This document shows, piece after piece, positions 50,969-60,867 of a DNA stretch of 64,000 bases. Every line of letters begins with the position of its first letter. Within the stretch, counting starts at the first letter, position 1. Location: the NCBI GenBank assembly GCA_019636375.1, contig JAHBXS010000001.1, forward strand, positions 372,001 through 436,000. The letters are read 5' to 3'. Source of the DNA: Pirellulaceae bacterium. Lineage in GTDB: Bacteria > Planctomycetota > Planctomycetia > Pirellulales > Pirellulaceae. The notes under the pieces were generated by a model that had not been told where the DNA came from, did not search any database, and saw nothing but the letters and a program-made list of their open reading frames with translations. Both the position numbers and the translations under genes were made by a program.

Positions 50969-51568
50969 GTGGCGAAGTACTCCCAATCCGTAACCGATTT
51001 GATTGAGCACCTGGCGCGTCTCCCGGGCATTGGGAAAAGGTCTGCCGAACGAATCGCCTATCATCTCTTGCGTGTCAACAAATCCGAGGCATTGGCTTTG
51101 GTCGAAGCGATTCGGCATGTCCGCGAAAATGTGCGCTATTGCAGCGCGTGTTTCAATTTATCAGAAACCGAAACGTGTGAGATTTGCTCCGACCCATCGC
51201 GCAATCAAGCGTTACTCTGCGTTGTCGAACAACCACGCGATCTCTTCGCCTTGGAACAAACTGGGCACTATCGAGGTTTGTATCATGTTTTGCTTGGGAG
51301 GATCGCTCCATTGGAAAACGTCGGTCCAGATCAATTGACGATAGAGCAGCTTGTAAATCGGGTTCGCCGAGGAAATTTTTCTGAAATCGTCTTGGCCACC
51401 AATCCAACGGTCGAGGGGGACGGCACCGCGCTATACGTTTCGAATCAACTACAAGACTTTGACGTGCGTATTACAAAACTCGCTCGGGGGATCACTTCTG
51501 GCAGCATTCTTGAACACGCCAACAAAGAAATTCTAGCTGACGCATTACAAGGGCGAGTTCCTTTGTAA
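50969..51568 (+). CDS. recR: Recombination protein RecR
   Basis: RecR works with RecF and RecO in loading RecA at gaps. All parts are present: the helix-hairpin-helix LIEHLARLPGIGKRSAERIA at residues ~10-29, the four-Cys zinc site CSACFNLSETETCEICSD near 55-72, and the Toprim domain LLCVVEQPRDLFALEQTGHY, then YHVLLGRIAPLENVGP, EIVLATNPTVEGDGTALYV, and the Walker-like ITKLARGI end. The start is a GTG at 50969, giving 199 residues, the usual length; the frame is open further upstream into ybaB. It is co-transcribed with ybaB. Confidence 0.95.
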   Translation: MAKYSQSVTDLIEHLARLPGIGKRSAERIAYHLLRVNKSEALALVEAIRHVRENVRYCSACFNLSETETCEICSDPSRNQALLCVVEQPRDLFALEQTGHYRGLYHVLLGRIAPLENVGPDQLTIEQLVNRVRRGNFSEIVLATNPTVEGDGTALYVSNQLQDFDVRITKLARGITSGSILEHANKEILADALQGRVPL

Positions 51569-51611
51569 GAGGTACTGCACACTATTCTTGGTGATCTATC
51601 ACGAAGTCGCC

Positions 51612-52319
51612 CTACTGCCCACGCCTCTGTCTTGATTCGTAAAGGTCGTAAAGTCGATCAAACATGTCTCGCGGATTACCTGATGCCTGGCGGAGCACTT
51701 CCGCAATTTCATTTCGCGAGAACGAAACGGGATGGTCTTTCAGAATCTCATCAACCAAGTCTAAGATGTTTTCGGGGTTAGGTTGCAACTCGCACAACTT
51801 TGGAATTCTGAGCCACATGGTTGAATGCAACGTGACGATTCCCCACGCTCCGCGATTTTTCAAAAAAGTCACCAAGCGGTTTCGACGATAAAAGCTTAAC
51901 CGCTCAATCCCGTCGACAATCCAAAGCTCTTGCCCTTCCTGATTTGATGACTGCAAGAACTCCTGCCATGCGTTCCAGCTTAGATGCTCACCAAACGTAT
52001 AAAATCTAAGTGACCGATTACTGCGTGCCGAACAGTGCTCCAAATTAACTTCAACCCGATTGAAGAATCGATCAGTCCACCTTTTGATAGATCGTCGCCG
52101 GATCGTCACCAAGTAGATTTGAAGTCGGTAAAAACTCACACGCCGCGCCAGGTCCAGTGCCAATGTTGTTTTGCCGACACCGTGAGGACCAATGAGCGTC
52201 CCCCAGTTTCCTTGGTCTGAAAACTTTTTCAACAGTTGGTCGGGTGCTAGGTCGGGAGGATAGCGAAAGGCTAATTGGCCAGCAGAAATTCGCGATGCTG
52301 AAAAGGGATTGTGCGTCAC
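51612..52319 (-). CDS. P-loop ATPase of unknown role, 235 aa
   Basis: The Walker A loop is LIGPHGVGKTTLALDLARR near residues 42-60, and the Walker B ends in LWIVDGIERL near 132. The middle has Arg-rich strands (IYLVTIRRRSIKRWTD). The C-terminal third, VSFSRNEIAEVLRQASGNPRDMFDRLYDLY, is like the winged or helical lid of small AAA/STAND-type ATPases. No nuclease or sensor domain is attached. The GTG start at 52319 overlaps the stop of the gene before as GTGA, so translation is coupled. This is the third gene of a membrane protein/arrestin-like/ATPase operon. Function not assigned. Confidence 0.75.
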   Translation of the reverse strand: MTHNPFSASRISAGQLAFRYPPDLAPDQLLKKFSDQGNWGTLIGPHGVGKTTLALDLARRVSFYRLQIYLVTIRRRSIKRWTDRFFNRVEVNLEHCSARSNRSLRFYTFGEHLSWNAWQEFLQSSNQEGQELWIVDGIERLSFYRRNRLVTFLKNRGAWGIVTLHSTMWLRIPKLCELQPNPENILDLVDEILKDHPVSFSRNEIAEVLRQASGNPRDMFDRLYDLYESRQRRGQ

Positions 52320-52684
52320 AGCAATGAACGAGTACCGACAAGGCGGAACGGAAACTCGAATTGAAACTCAGTATCGTCGGTCGCGGAGACCACGATCTTT
52401 ACAAGCCAGTTGATTTTTAAAATTTCACCCCAATAGGAAAGCGGGCTTTGCGGCAAACGCGTTGTTAAAGAATACTCAATCCGCTTTTGAACGCCGTCAG
52501 CGCAGCCAGAAAGCGATTGACGTTCAAAATAATGCAAACCTAAGTCCTGGTCACCCTTGCCCTCAGTGATCCACACCACGCTCGTTTCAACCGAGGCAAG
52601 TAGGCAGCTTCTCGGGTCAATCGTGCAAACGCATGATAAATCGGAATCAGCCATGTAGGCCGCATGGAGGCGGTCAACCGACAC
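52316..52684 (-). CDS. Arrestin-like beta protein, ~122 aa, start uncertain
   Basis: No membrane helix or signal is seen. The sequence is a set of strands: LASVETSVVWITEGKGDQDL, QKRIEYSLTTRLPQSPLSYW, ILKINWLVKIVVSA and EFQFEFPFRLV. The pattern, a polar ligand followed by WxLKIxV and FxFPF, is that of the bacterial arrestin-like/Spo0M fold. The frame overlaps the end of the upstream gene, so it must begin at or after the GTG at 52684; the ATG at 52654 is the other choice. Its end overlaps the ATPase start as GTGA. It lies 17 bases after the stop of the membrane protein gene. It might be the second half of one split domain. Confidence 0.6.
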   Translation of the reverse strand: MSVDRLHAAYMADSDLSCVCTIDPRSCLLASVETSVVWITEGKGDQDLGLHYFERQSLSGCADGVQKRIEYSLTTRLPQSPLSYWGEILKINWLVKIVVSATDDTEFQFEFPFRLVGTRSLL

Positions 52685-52701
52685 TTGGATTGGGTGCCGA
52701 G

Positions 52702-53745
52702 CTAAGTTGACGGGGCGATCGCATTGGCCGTGCTGACGAAGACGGGGAACGTCTGCTCGAAACTCGGCCAGCCCTTGGCGTGTGTATGGACGACGATTTT
52801 CCATTGAATCTGGTTGTTCTTTGACGAAAAACTATGAGCCGCAGTGTCCGGAAGTTCGAAATCGAATTCCGCTTCGAATTCAGCTCGCGGCGAAACATCG
52901 ACTCCACGTTGTCGCAAGAGGCGATGATTCTGTACGACGCGACGCTCGGTTTGGATGTCGGTACCGCGCGTAAAGGTCACGATCTCCTCACAAATTAACA
53001 CAACTTCCAGAAGTTTGAAACGAAATCTACCCGGCTGACGCAAAAAAAAGCGACATTTTTTTCCAGGTTGCATCGGCAGCGTCGAAATCTCGACCGCCGT
53101 TGGACCAAAAGCCGCTAGCCGTAACGCTTGGCGAAAAAACGCAATCGCCGCCCATATTCCAACCCCCAACGCGACTGCACCCATCGCGATTGCCGAATAG
53201 TCAACGCCCTCGTCCATCGTCCTTACGAATCGGATTGTTGACAACGTGGCCAATAAAAATCCCGCCAACATCGCCAGGGCTGCTAGCAGCAGCCAGCCAT
53301 AAGTTCGCTTTCGTCCTGGCAGCAAAAACGGCAGCCGAGTTCCTGCCTTAACGTTTTTCATCAAACGCGGAAGAACGGCCAACTCGGAACTCGCATCTCC
53401 GTCAGCGAACAATTCCAAATTTCCAACTTCTGACGCGAGGGCAATTCTTCGCTCTCGAGAGGCACTTACCCTCCACAATGCGAGAAACAGGCGATACGCT
53501 CCGAGCCCGAGTGCTAGGGTCGCCAACGTTACTCGAATTAAAAGCTCACCAGTTGAATAAATCGTTTGTTGATCGGTGAGTCGTCTTTCGAAAAATTGAA
53601 ATGCGAGGACGCCTACAAGAAACACAAAGCCACCGAGGATCAATATAGAAGCGATTCCAATTTCCACCAATCCGGCCCAGCGTCCTCGACTTGAAGCCGC
53701 AAACGTCTTCTGTCCAGCATACAAAAATCGTGACCAAAAACGCAA
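52702..53745 (-). CDS. Membrane protein with C-terminal beta domain, 347 aa
   Basis: Five or so hydrophobic helices are seen: two near 28-50 and 68-90, then two or three at 145-215 (WLLLAALAMLAGFLLATLS, AIAMGAVALGVGIWAAIAFF). The remaining ~120 residues are beta-rich: TAVEISTLPMQPGKKCRFFL, FKLLEVVLICEEIVTFTRGT, then FEAEFDFELPD and QIQWKIVVHTHAKGWPSFEQ. This layout resembles DUF3592-type proteins, in which a membrane part carries a soluble beta domain, and the last part echoes the arrestin-like fold of the next gene. It is first in a three-gene operon. Function unknown. Confidence 0.75.
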   Translation of the reverse strand: MRFWSRFLYAGQKTFAASSRGRWAGLVEIGIASILILGGFVFLVGVLAFQFFERRLTDQQTIYSTGELLIRVTLATLALGLGAYRLFLALWRVSASRERRIALASEVGNLELFADGDASSELAVLPRLMKNVKAGTRLPFLLPGRKRTYGWLLLAALAMLAGFLLATLSTIRFVRTMDEGVDYSAIAMGAVALGVGIWAAIAFFRQALRLAAFGPTAVEISTLPMQPGKKCRFFLRQPGRFRFKLLEVVLICEEIVTFTRGTDIQTERRVVQNHRLLRQRGVDVSPRAEFEAEFDFELPDTAAHSFSSKNNQIQWKIVVHTHAKGWPSFEQTFPVFVSTANAIAPST

Positions 53746-53805
53746 TTCAATTCCCCCAAAAGTTCCCCAAATATCAAGGACGGCATTTTAGTTTATAATT
53801 TCGTC

Positions 53806-53886
53806 GGGCAGATATGGGGTTAGTTACCGTTGCCGGAACGGCTCTAAGAGTGATTTGCACGAAGGTACCAAACCCCATTTCTGCCC
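53806..53886. repeat. 81-bp palindromic repeat, copy B (best preserved)
   Basis: Terminal inverted repeats are GGGCAGATATGGGGT (53806-53820) and ACCCCATTTCTGCCC (53872-53886), one mismatch in 15. Inside, TTACC and GGTAC form a second arm, and the centre contains TTGCCGGAACGG, a palindrome-like core also in the copies at 36106 and 38038. Confidence 0.8.
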
Positions 53887-53961
53887 GTTTTTAACAACTT
53901 GCTCTTCCAAATGCGGCTCGCCCGAATTCTCTTCGCCTTGGGTTGGCGATTCCTTCGCGAT

Positions 53962-54606
53962 TTATTTCTGCAAGAGTTTTAGAATCAAAAGCGATCGTTC
54001 GATGGGGATGTTTGAAAGAACAGAAATTCCTCGGCGTTTGAATATCAATAGCTGTTGATCATTGCTGACAGTTGGGCCAACACACTCCCAACCATCGGAG
54101 CCGATTTCGGTCAATTTCGCTTGTAGCTCGTCCTTGTCGAGGGGAACTTCCAGAATTCGGTATTCCCAAGATGACGCCTTCTTCATTTCGTCACCCCACC
54201 ATTGGTAGGCCGACGAGGCCGAAGTCAAGCCTTGCTCCTTGAGGGCCGAGTAAGTTTCATTCGCCCAAGTCGCATAGGAATTGACATCAAGTCCAGCCTC
54301 GCTCATTTGACCCAAAGTCTCGCCGAGGAAATTTGTGATCGATTCGAGCGATTCATTTCCCGAAAGTTTTGCCAGCTTTGCGACCCCGTTCAATTGTTGC
54401 CGATATTTTTCGATACTCTCGGCTGTCAGAGCGTTTTCGTTTTCTTGTACGATCCCCTTGGCTGAATCGACGGCACGCCCCAGTAGAGCCTTTGCCCGCT
54501 CCAAGCGACTGGGCTGATTGGCGTCGTCTTGAGCGATGACTGATCCCGAAAAAACGATGACAAGTATCAACGACAAGAACGAAAAATTTTTCAAAAACGC
54601 CGACAT
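53962..54606 (-). CDS. Secreted protein with C-terminal DUF4177-like domain, 214 aa
   Basis: The start MSAFLKNFSF at 54606 gives a signal peptide ending SVIAQ; the longer frame to 54645 would overlap pntB. The mature protein begins with a helical segment (SRLERAKALLGRAVDSAKGI and KYRQQLNGVAKLAKLSGNE), followed by a short domain resembling DUF4177: SWEYRILEVPLDKDELQAKL, then GSDGWECVGPTVSNDQQLLI, ending in FKRR. It is probably exported. It lies 17 bases after the stop of pntB, in the same operon, but a role in transhydrogenation is not evident. Confidence 0.7.
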   Translation of the reverse strand: MSAFLKNFSFLSLILVIVFSGSVIAQDDANQPSRLERAKALLGRAVDSAKGIVQENENALTAESIEKYRQQLNGVAKLAKLSGNESLESITNFLGETLGQMSEAGLDVNSYATWANETYSALKEQGLTSASSAYQWWGDEMKKASSWEYRILEVPLDKDELQAKLTEIGSDGWECVGPTVSNDQQLLIFKRRGISVLSNIPIERSLLILKLLQK

Positions 54607-54622
54607 TTTGATTTCCTTTGAC

Positions 54623-56074
54623 CTAAGCCATTCCACGCAGGGCATTCAAAACTCCATCAATACTGGACTTGGCGTCGCCAAACAGCATCGAAGAATTTTC
54701 TTTGTAAAATAGCGGATTATCAACGCCTGAGTAGCCCGTGGCCATGCTTCGTTTTAGAATAACGACGTGTTGAGCCTTCCAGCATTCAAGGACGGGCATC
54801 CCGAAAATCGGGCTGGACGGATCGTCTTGGGCTCCTGGATTCACAATATCGTTGGCTCCAATCACCAAGACCGTTCCCGTATTGCAAAAATCTTCGTTAA
54901 TTTCTTCCATCTCGAGGACAATGTCGTAGGGCACGTTCGCTTCGGCCAACAAGACGTTCATGTGGCCAGGTAATCTTCCAGCCACAGGGTGAATCGCAAA
55001 TCGAGCCAACACGCCACGTTTTTGCAACAACTCACAAATTTCACGAATAGGATGCTGGGCCTGGGCAACTGCCATACCGTAGCCGGGAATGATAATGACT
55101 TCGTCGGAATTCACCAGCCATTCTGCAGTTTCTTCAACGTTTGTGGTGTGGTAAGTCTTAGGCCCGTCATCACCGGAACCTGCTACCGAAGATTCTCCTC
55201 CAAAGCCGCCAAGAATTACGCTGATGAATGAACGGTTCATCGCGCGGCACATGATGTAACTCAAGATCGCACCACTGCTCCCCACAAGGGCACCTGTGAC
55301 AATCAGTAAATCATTCGGGAGCATAAATCCGACCGCAGCCGCTGCCCAGCCGCTGTAACTATTGAGCATTGAGACCACAACAGGCATATCGGCGCCACCA
55401 ATCGCCAAAACTAAGTGGGCTCCCAATACAAACGAAATGAGCATGATGATGATCAAAAAGAAAAACGCAATCCACCAATTCACCCAAATCACCAGCAAAA
55501 TCAAAACCAGGCAGGTTAACAACATCGCCAAATTAGCCAAATGCCGATTGGGAATCACGAGTGGCTTGCTGGTAAATTTTCCGTTGAGTTTTCCCCAGGC
55601 GACGACTGACCCAGTGAAGGTAATTCCGCCAATAAAAATTCCCGCTCCGATCTCTAGCAGGTGGATAACGTATTCGGCCCCTTCGCCCCCTCCATACATA
55701 TTGCAAAAATTCGCCAAACCTACCAACACGGCCGCGAGTCCCACAAAGCTGTGCAGAATCGCAACAAGTTCAGGCATTTGTGTCATTTCGACCCGCTTGG
55801 CCAGAATCGATCCGATCACGCCACCGATTCCGATAGTCGCCAACAATAAAATCAAGGACCCAGTGCTCAATATCTCGACGCCGTGCGCTTCATCATGCCC
55901 TGGCGCGTGAGCGGGAAAAAGTTTGAAACAAAAAGCCGCGATGATCGCCAGCGCCATCCCGATCATCCCGAACAGGTTTCCGCGGCGACTCGTTTCATGA
56001 CGACTCAAACCACCCAAGCTGAAAATAAAGCAAACGCTGGCGACCAACCACCAAACGAGGGGAAGTGAACCCAT
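54623..56074 (-). CDS. pntB: NAD(P) transhydrogenase subunit beta
   Basis: It forms with PntA a proton-translocating transhydrogenase in the cytoplasmic membrane that uses the proton gradient to make NADPH from NADH and NADP+. About eight membrane helices come first ([20 protein letters not shown], a hallmark loop), then the NADP-binding domain III with [58 protein letters not shown] and [19 protein letters not shown]. At 483 residues the length is normal. The start lies 3 bases after the pntA stop. The operon continues into the DUF4177-like secreted protein. Confidence 0.95.
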   Translation of the reverse strand: MGSLPLVWWLVASVCFIFSLGGLSRHETSRRGNLFGMIGMALAIIAAFCFKLFPAHAPGHDEAHGVEILSTGSLILLLATIGIGGVIGSILAKRVEMTQMPELVAILHSFVGLAAVLVGLANFCNMYGGGEGAEYVIHLLEIGAGIFIGGITFTGSVVAWGKLNGKFTSKPLVIPNRHLANLAMLLTCLVLILLVIWVNWWIAFFFLIIIMLISFVLGAHLVLAIGGADMPVVVSMLNSYSGWAAAAVGFMLPNDLLIVTGALVGSSGAILSYIMCRAMNRSFISVILGGFGGESSVAGSGDDGPKTYHTTNVEETAEWLVNSDEVIIIPGYGMAVAQAQHPIREICELLQKRGVLARFAIHPVAGRLPGHMNVLLAEANVPYDIVLEMEEINEDFCNTGTVLVIGANDIVNPGAQDDPSSPIFGMPVLECWKAQHVVILKRSMATGYSGVDNPLFYKENSSMLFGDAKSSIDGVLNALRGMA

Positions 56075-56077
56075 GGT

Positions 56078-57634
56078 TTATCCTTGTTTACGAAACATTC
56101 CCAACATTCGTTGTGTAACCAAAAATCCGCCGGCAATATTGATCGATGCGATCAAAACCGCCACAGCCGCCAGCAATGATGAGGCGGAATACCAATTCGC
56201 GCCCATTTGCATTATTCCGCCAATCACAATAATTCCACTGATCGCATTGGTGACACTCATGAGGGGCGTATGCAATGCGGGCGTTACGTTCCAAACAACT
56301 TGCCACCCGATAAAACAGGCCAGCACCAAAACCGTTAGATGCCCAACAAACTGTGCCGGCAAGAAATATCCGGCCGTAAACAAAAATATTGCTGCCGAGA
56401 TCAACACGCAGCCCATCACCATGGGTTGCGACATGACTCCCGGTTCCTTTTTAGCGGCAGGGATTGGTTTCGGTTCTTTGGCGGCTGGAATTGCGGGAGA
56501 CGGCGACGCAATTGACGGAGGCGGCCAGGTCACGTCTCCGCGATGTGTCACCAAAGTACCTCTGACAACCTGATCTTTCAGATCAATCTTCACCACGCCG
56601 TCTTTGTCTGGCGTCATATCGGTTAGCAAGTTGACGATGTTGTTTGCGTACAAGGTCGAGGCTTGGGTTGGCAAACGACTCGGCAAATCAGAGTACCCGA
56701 TGATCGTCACTCCATTATCTGTAACGTATTTTTCGCCGGGTCGAGTTAGTTCACAATTGCCACCCTGTTCGGCGGCCAAATCGACGATCACACTACCGGC
56801 TTTCATGCTGCGAACCATGTCCGCCAGGATCAGTTTCGGGGCAGGCTTTCCTGGAATCAAAGCGGTTGTGATGATCATGTCAACTTCTTTCGCCTGAGCA
56901 GCGAACAGTTCCATTTCCGCCTTGATGAACGCCGGACTCATTTCCTTGGCATACCCCCCCGCCCCTTCGCCGGATTCTTCGAATTCCAATTCCAGGAATT
57001 CTGCCCCCATGCTTTTTACTTGATCTTTGACCGCCGGTCGGGTATCGAATGCTCGAACGACCGCGCCCAACCCGCGAGCCGTACCGATTGCCGACAAACC
57101 GGCCACCCCCGCACCGATCACCATCACTTTTGCCGGTGGAACTTTACCTGCAGCCGTAATTTGTCCGGTGAAAAAACTTCCAAACGCCATTGCCGCTTCG
57201 ACCACCGCTCGATAACCGGCGATGTTTGCCATCGAACTTAGGGCATCCAATTTCTGAGCCCGTGAGATACGGGGCACACAATCCATGGCAAGGGTCGAGA
57301 CTTGCTGGCTGGCGAGTTGGGCGACAAGTTCTTTATTTTTCGCGGGCCATACAAATCCGACCAATACAGATTCTGGTTTTAGTAGTTGAGCCTCTTCCAT
57401 GCTTGGCGGATTCACGGCAATCACGATATCAGCCGATCGCCATCCATCCTGGGCTTGAGGCAAAATCACAGCCCCCGCTTCTTCATACAAAGCGTCGGGA
57501 AATGAGGCAGCGTGGCCCGCTCCGGTTTGAACCTGAATTTGAAAGCCGAGTTTGATTAACTTTTTGACCGATTGCGGCGTGGCGGCGACTCGGCACTCGT
57601 TCGCGAAAGATTCGCGAGGCACAAAAATCTTCAT
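56078..57634 (-). CDS. pntA: NAD(P) transhydrogenase subunit alpha
   Basis: Residues 1-380 form the NAD(H)-binding domain [21 protein letters not shown] at the start, [20 protein letters not shown] near 170 as the Rossmann loop, and [20 protein letters not shown] near 270. A Pro/Ala/Lys-rich linker ([20 protein letters not shown]) leads to about four membrane helices ([40 protein letters not shown]). In some bacteria these two parts are separate proteins; here they are fused as in E. coli. The start ATG at 57634 is used; the longer frame to 57682 is unlikely. It lies directly upstream of pntB. Confidence 0.95.
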   Translation of the reverse strand: MKIFVPRESFANECRVAATPQSVKKLIKLGFQIQVQTGAGHAASFPDALYEEAGAVILPQAQDGWRSADIVIAVNPPSMEEAQLLKPESVLVGFVWPAKNKELVAQLASQQVSTLAMDCVPRISRAQKLDALSSMANIAGYRAVVEAAMAFGSFFTGQITAAGKVPPAKVMVIGAGVAGLSAIGTARGLGAVVRAFDTRPAVKDQVKSMGAEFLELEFEESGEGAGGYAKEMSPAFIKAEMELFAAQAKEVDMIITTALIPGKPAPKLILADMVRSMKAGSVIVDLAAEQGGNCELTRPGEKYVTDNGVTIIGYSDLPSRLPTQASTLYANNIVNLLTDMTPDKDGVVKIDLKDQVVRGTLVTHRGDVTWPPPSIASPSPAIPAAKEPKPIPAAKKEPGVMSQPMVMGCVLISAAIFLFTAGYFLPAQFVGHLTVLVLACFIGWQVVWNVTPALHTPLMSVTNAISGIIVIGGIMQMGANWYSASSLLAAVAVLIASINIAGGFLVTQRMLGMFRKQG

Positions 57635-57868
57635 GCATTGTTCTCGTCTTAATGACGTCAAGTATTTTTTATTAAGCCCCAATAATAAGGGCCAGCGGCG
57701 GCATTCACAAGACGCCCGATGTGAAATTCACGGCGATTCGGTCTGCCGGTAAATGAGAAAACGAGTTTCGAAAAAATACTCGAATCGTGAGCTGAGTATT
57801 TTTCGTAGATTGCAGATGGCTCATCGCGTTAGACGTCGAGGCGGCGAAAATCAACAAGCCAAGGAAAC

Positions 57869-59326
57869 TTACGCAAATTGACGCAAGTTATCCGGCGTTT
57901 GATTGTTTAACCCGTCAAAATGGAGTGCCGATTCGATCAATTGCGCTACCGGCAAATCAATGAGTTCGCCATGCTCTCGCGGCAATCCAAGGGTCACTTG
58001 AATTTCGCCAGAGGAGCCTCGTGTTGCCGAGTAGTCGCCACCCCCAGGGCCAAGCAATCGAATGCCGAGCGGATGATGGGCGATCTTTCGTCGCAGCCCG
58101 CTGTGCGACGAAATCCAAGCACCAATTCTATCAGACGAAACGGGAGGACACGTCGGAGCCTTTGGCCGAGCTTTCCCCCAACGATCGCGGCGTCCGAAAT
58201 GAATAAACCGCCTGACCATCGCTTCATCGATTTCAGGCGAGTGTAGCCCCGGGCAAAATCGTTTTAGGTTTTCCATTTCAAATCTGGTTTGGCAACGGTT
58301 GTAGCTTTGATAAACGCGGCTTTGATCGAAAAACAAACGCGAGAATTCACTGGTTGGTGTAACATCTTCGCAATCGCCCCGATAGACAACTCCGCCGCTA
58401 TTGTAGATTTCACAGCACCAATCGATGACGTCTCGAAAAGTCGTCGGTTGGTCTGCGCATAAATGAAATGTTCGACCATGGGCAAGCGGATTGCAAAACA
58501 GCGTCGCGATGGCTCTGCCCACAAAATCGACCGTCACTAGATCATGGGGTTCATCACCTCGCATCGGCAATTCGATCGGGGTCTCGTGTTGCCCCATCGC
58601 GTTTCTGGGCTGCTGCGGTACTAATAAGTCCAACAACCGCAAATACAACATCAGCCCATGATAGGAACTTGTAAAACCAGTGACCGAATCACCGGCGATC
58701 ACACTCGGGCGATAAATGGTCACATCAAGCTTGTCGGCCTGCGCTCGAATCAACGATTCAGCGCGAAATTTGCTCTCTTCGTACGCGTTCCGAAAAGACT
58801 GTCCGCAATCAAGTTCGTCTTCAGTGATCACGCCCTGACGGTCACCGCAAACGAACGCTGTGGATACATAGTGCATCTCTCTGATCCCAGCGTCCGAGGC
58901 GAGTGATAAGACGTACTCTGTTCCTTTAACGTTGGTCGCCCATGGTTCTCGACTTAAATCCTCCTCCTCAAAACTCACTACGGCAGCATTGTGAATAATT
59001 GCAGAACAGTTTTGGGCGACCCATGAGAATTGAGAATCGCCGAGTCCCACACGCTGCGACGTGACTTCGCCGGGAAGGATCACTGGACGCGGCAAAAGCC
59101 TTCCCAAGTCCCTTTCCCACCTTTGGAGGATCAGTTCAATGCGCGATTGTGGGCTTAAGCGACGACTCGGGCGAACAAGGACGGCAACACGAACCCCAGC
59201 CATTAACAGTTCTTTGAGCAAAAACTGCCCAACCAATCCCGTTGCCCCGGTCAATAGGACATATTCCGTCGAATCGCGAAAATTTTGAATTGGCGATTCG
59301 CGTTTGGGGACAAGCGGATGATTCAT
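57869..59326 (-). CDS. Thioester reductase/fatty acyl reductase-like NAD-binding protein, 485 aa
   Basis: The extended SDR fold of the NAD_binding_4 (male sterility) group is seen: VLLTGATGLVGQFLLKELLM near residue 23, VRVAVLVRPSRR, IHNAAVVSFEEED, HYVSTAFVCGDRQG and NAYEESKFRAESLIR, with Tyr and Lys of the active site, then YRPSVIAGDS. Such domains reduce acyl thioesters to aldehydes or alcohols, or modify lipids. After about 350 residues a C-terminal extension (~130 residues, with RIGAWISSHSGLRRKIAHHP and SGEIQVTLGLPREHGELIDL) is not part of the common fold. There is no carrier-protein domain. The nearest operon is pntAB to its left, separated by 234 bases. Confidence 0.83.
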   Translation of the reverse strand: MNHPLVPKRESPIQNFRDSTEYVLLTGATGLVGQFLLKELLMAGVRVAVLVRPSRRLSPQSRIELILQRWERDLGRLLPRPVILPGEVTSQRVGLGDSQFSWVAQNCSAIIHNAAVVSFEEEDLSREPWATNVKGTEYVLSLASDAGIREMHYVSTAFVCGDRQGVITEDELDCGQSFRNAYEESKFRAESLIRAQADKLDVTIYRPSVIAGDSVTGFTSSYHGLMLYLRLLDLLVPQQPRNAMGQHETPIELPMRGDEPHDLVTVDFVGRAIATLFCNPLAHGRTFHLCADQPTTFRDVIDWCCEIYNSGGVVYRGDCEDVTPTSEFSRLFFDQSRVYQSYNRCQTRFEMENLKRFCPGLHSPEIDEAMVRRFIHFGRRDRWGKARPKAPTCPPVSSDRIGAWISSHSGLRRKIAHHPLGIRLLGPGGGDYSATRGSSGEIQVTLGLPREHGELIDLPVAQLIESALHFDGLNNQTPDNLRQFA

Positions 59327-59588
59327 GGATTAAGAAATACGATTAGAATGGGTTTACAAACGGTAACGAATGGCACACAAACTCTGTGGCGAAAAAGGAC
59401 GTTTCCGAGGTCCATTATAGTTTCCGGTTGGTGAGTAAATATGACAAATTTGCAGTTTTCCGCTGTATTTGTCGGGGAAGCGGCACGAAAAGTCGCAAGT
59501 AGGGCCTGGTCCGGCCATGTCGGATTCTTTCGAACCCTGGCTTCCGGCCCGTTTTCTGCTGATGAAGAGCCTTCGAGGATTTAAACGA

Positions 59589-60800
59589 ATGAACACACTG
59601 AAAATATTTTTTAAAAAACTGGCGATATCTGCATGCTGGTTTTTATGCGGAATTTCTCCGAGTTGGGGACAAGTTGAAACGCTAACCGAATTGGAAACTT
59701 GGTTAACCCCAGACGAACACGCTTCAGGTTGGATTGCCTTGTTTGACGGAAAGACCCTTTTCGGCTGGCAAGCGGAATCGGAGGTGGACTGGAAGGTTGG
59801 CGGCGAGACAATCTCTGCGACGACAGGAGAAAGGGGCCTGTTGCGGACGACGACACAATTTGATCGCTTCGAGTTGTTTTTGGAATTTACGGCAGGACCA
59901 GAGACCAATAGCGGTGTGTTTATCATGACCAGTCCTCGACCGACGGATCCAGCCATTGACTGCTACGAGGTCAATATCGTTGCTCCAGATCGTCACGAGT
60001 ATGCAACGGGCGCGCTGGTTGCCCGCGCGAAATCGGAACATGCACCGGAGCTCAAGCACGGTGAATGGCATTCCATGCGGATCGTTACTGACGGCGAAAA
60101 TTTGTCAGTCGAAATCGACGGAATCCTGGCTTGCCGGTATCGTGACGCACGCCCTCTCGGTCGAGGTTACATCGGTCTTCAATACAATGGCGGGCCCGTC
60201 GGATTTCGAAACATAAAACTAAAACCTTCCAGTCTGACTCCCCTCCATCCAAACACCGACTTCGATGCAACATGGAACACGCAACAACTTTTGGATTCAA
60301 AAGCTGCTGTGACGCCTGCAGGTCTACTGCGACTCATCGGCGGTCGTGGCCAACTTGAATCGCGCGATAGATTTGCCGATTTTGTTTTTTCTGCGAGAGC
60401 CAAAAGTCCCGCTGGAGTCAACTCGGGTGTCTTTTTTCGCTGCATTCCGGGTGAAGTGATGAACGGTTACGAATGCCAAATCGAACATGGAGTTGATGAA
60501 AATGGGAAACCTACAGACTGCGGAACTGGAGGAATCTTTCGTCGCCAAGACGCTCGAATTGTCCTCACTCGCCCAGACGAATGGTTCGATTTGACCATCG
60601 TTGCTAACGGCCCCCACATTGCGACGTGGGTCAATGGTTTGCAAGTCGCTGATTGGCGAGATATTCGCGATCCAGACCCAAATCCCCGGCGTGGCAAGCG
60701 GCTTGAAAATGGTACAATCTGCATCCAGGGGCACGATCCCGAGACGATCATCGAATTCGAAAAAATCTCCATTCGTGAAATCGACAAACGAAATCGCTGA
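59589..60800 (+). CDS. Secreted protein with two DUF1080 (3-keto-glycoside hydrolase-like) domains
   Basis: The start MNTLKIFFKKLAISACWFL at 59589 gives a signal peptide ending SWGQ. The first domain (about 40-215) shows DEHASGWIALFDGKTLFGWQ, LFLEFTAGPETNSGVFIMTS and GYIGLQYNGGPVGFRNIKLK, the standard DUF1080 opening, N-S-G-V-F turn and closing strand. A second, degenerate copy (about 230-395) has FSARAKSPAGVNSGVFFRCI, then YECQIEHGVDENGKP and WVNGLQVADWRD, ending ICIQGHDPETIIEFEKISIRE. Some members have been shown to hydrolyse 3-keto-disaccharides. The next gene encodes a sugar epimerase, so a keto-sugar pathway is plausible. Confidence 0.87.
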   Translation: MNTLKIFFKKLAISACWFLCGISPSWGQVETLTELETWLTPDEHASGWIALFDGKTLFGWQAESEVDWKVGGETISATTGERGLLRTTTQFDRFELFLEFTAGPETNSGVFIMTSPRPTDPAIDCYEVNIVAPDRHEYATGALVARAKSEHAPELKHGEWHSMRIVTDGENLSVEIDGILACRYRDARPLGRGYIGLQYNGGPVGFRNIKLKPSSLTPLHPNTDFDATWNTQQLLDSKAAVTPAGLLRLIGGRGQLESRDRFADFVFSARAKSPAGVNSGVFFRCIPGEVMNGYECQIEHGVDENGKPTDCGTGGIFRRQDARIVLTRPDEWFDLTIVANGPHIATWVNGLQVADWRDIRDPDPNPRRGKRLENGTICIQGHDPETIIEFEKISIREIDKRNR

Positions 60801-60867
60801 TCGGCTGACCAGGCTAGTGACATCGAGCGAGAAAATTAATTTCGAAAATTTATAGGAAGATTCAAAA

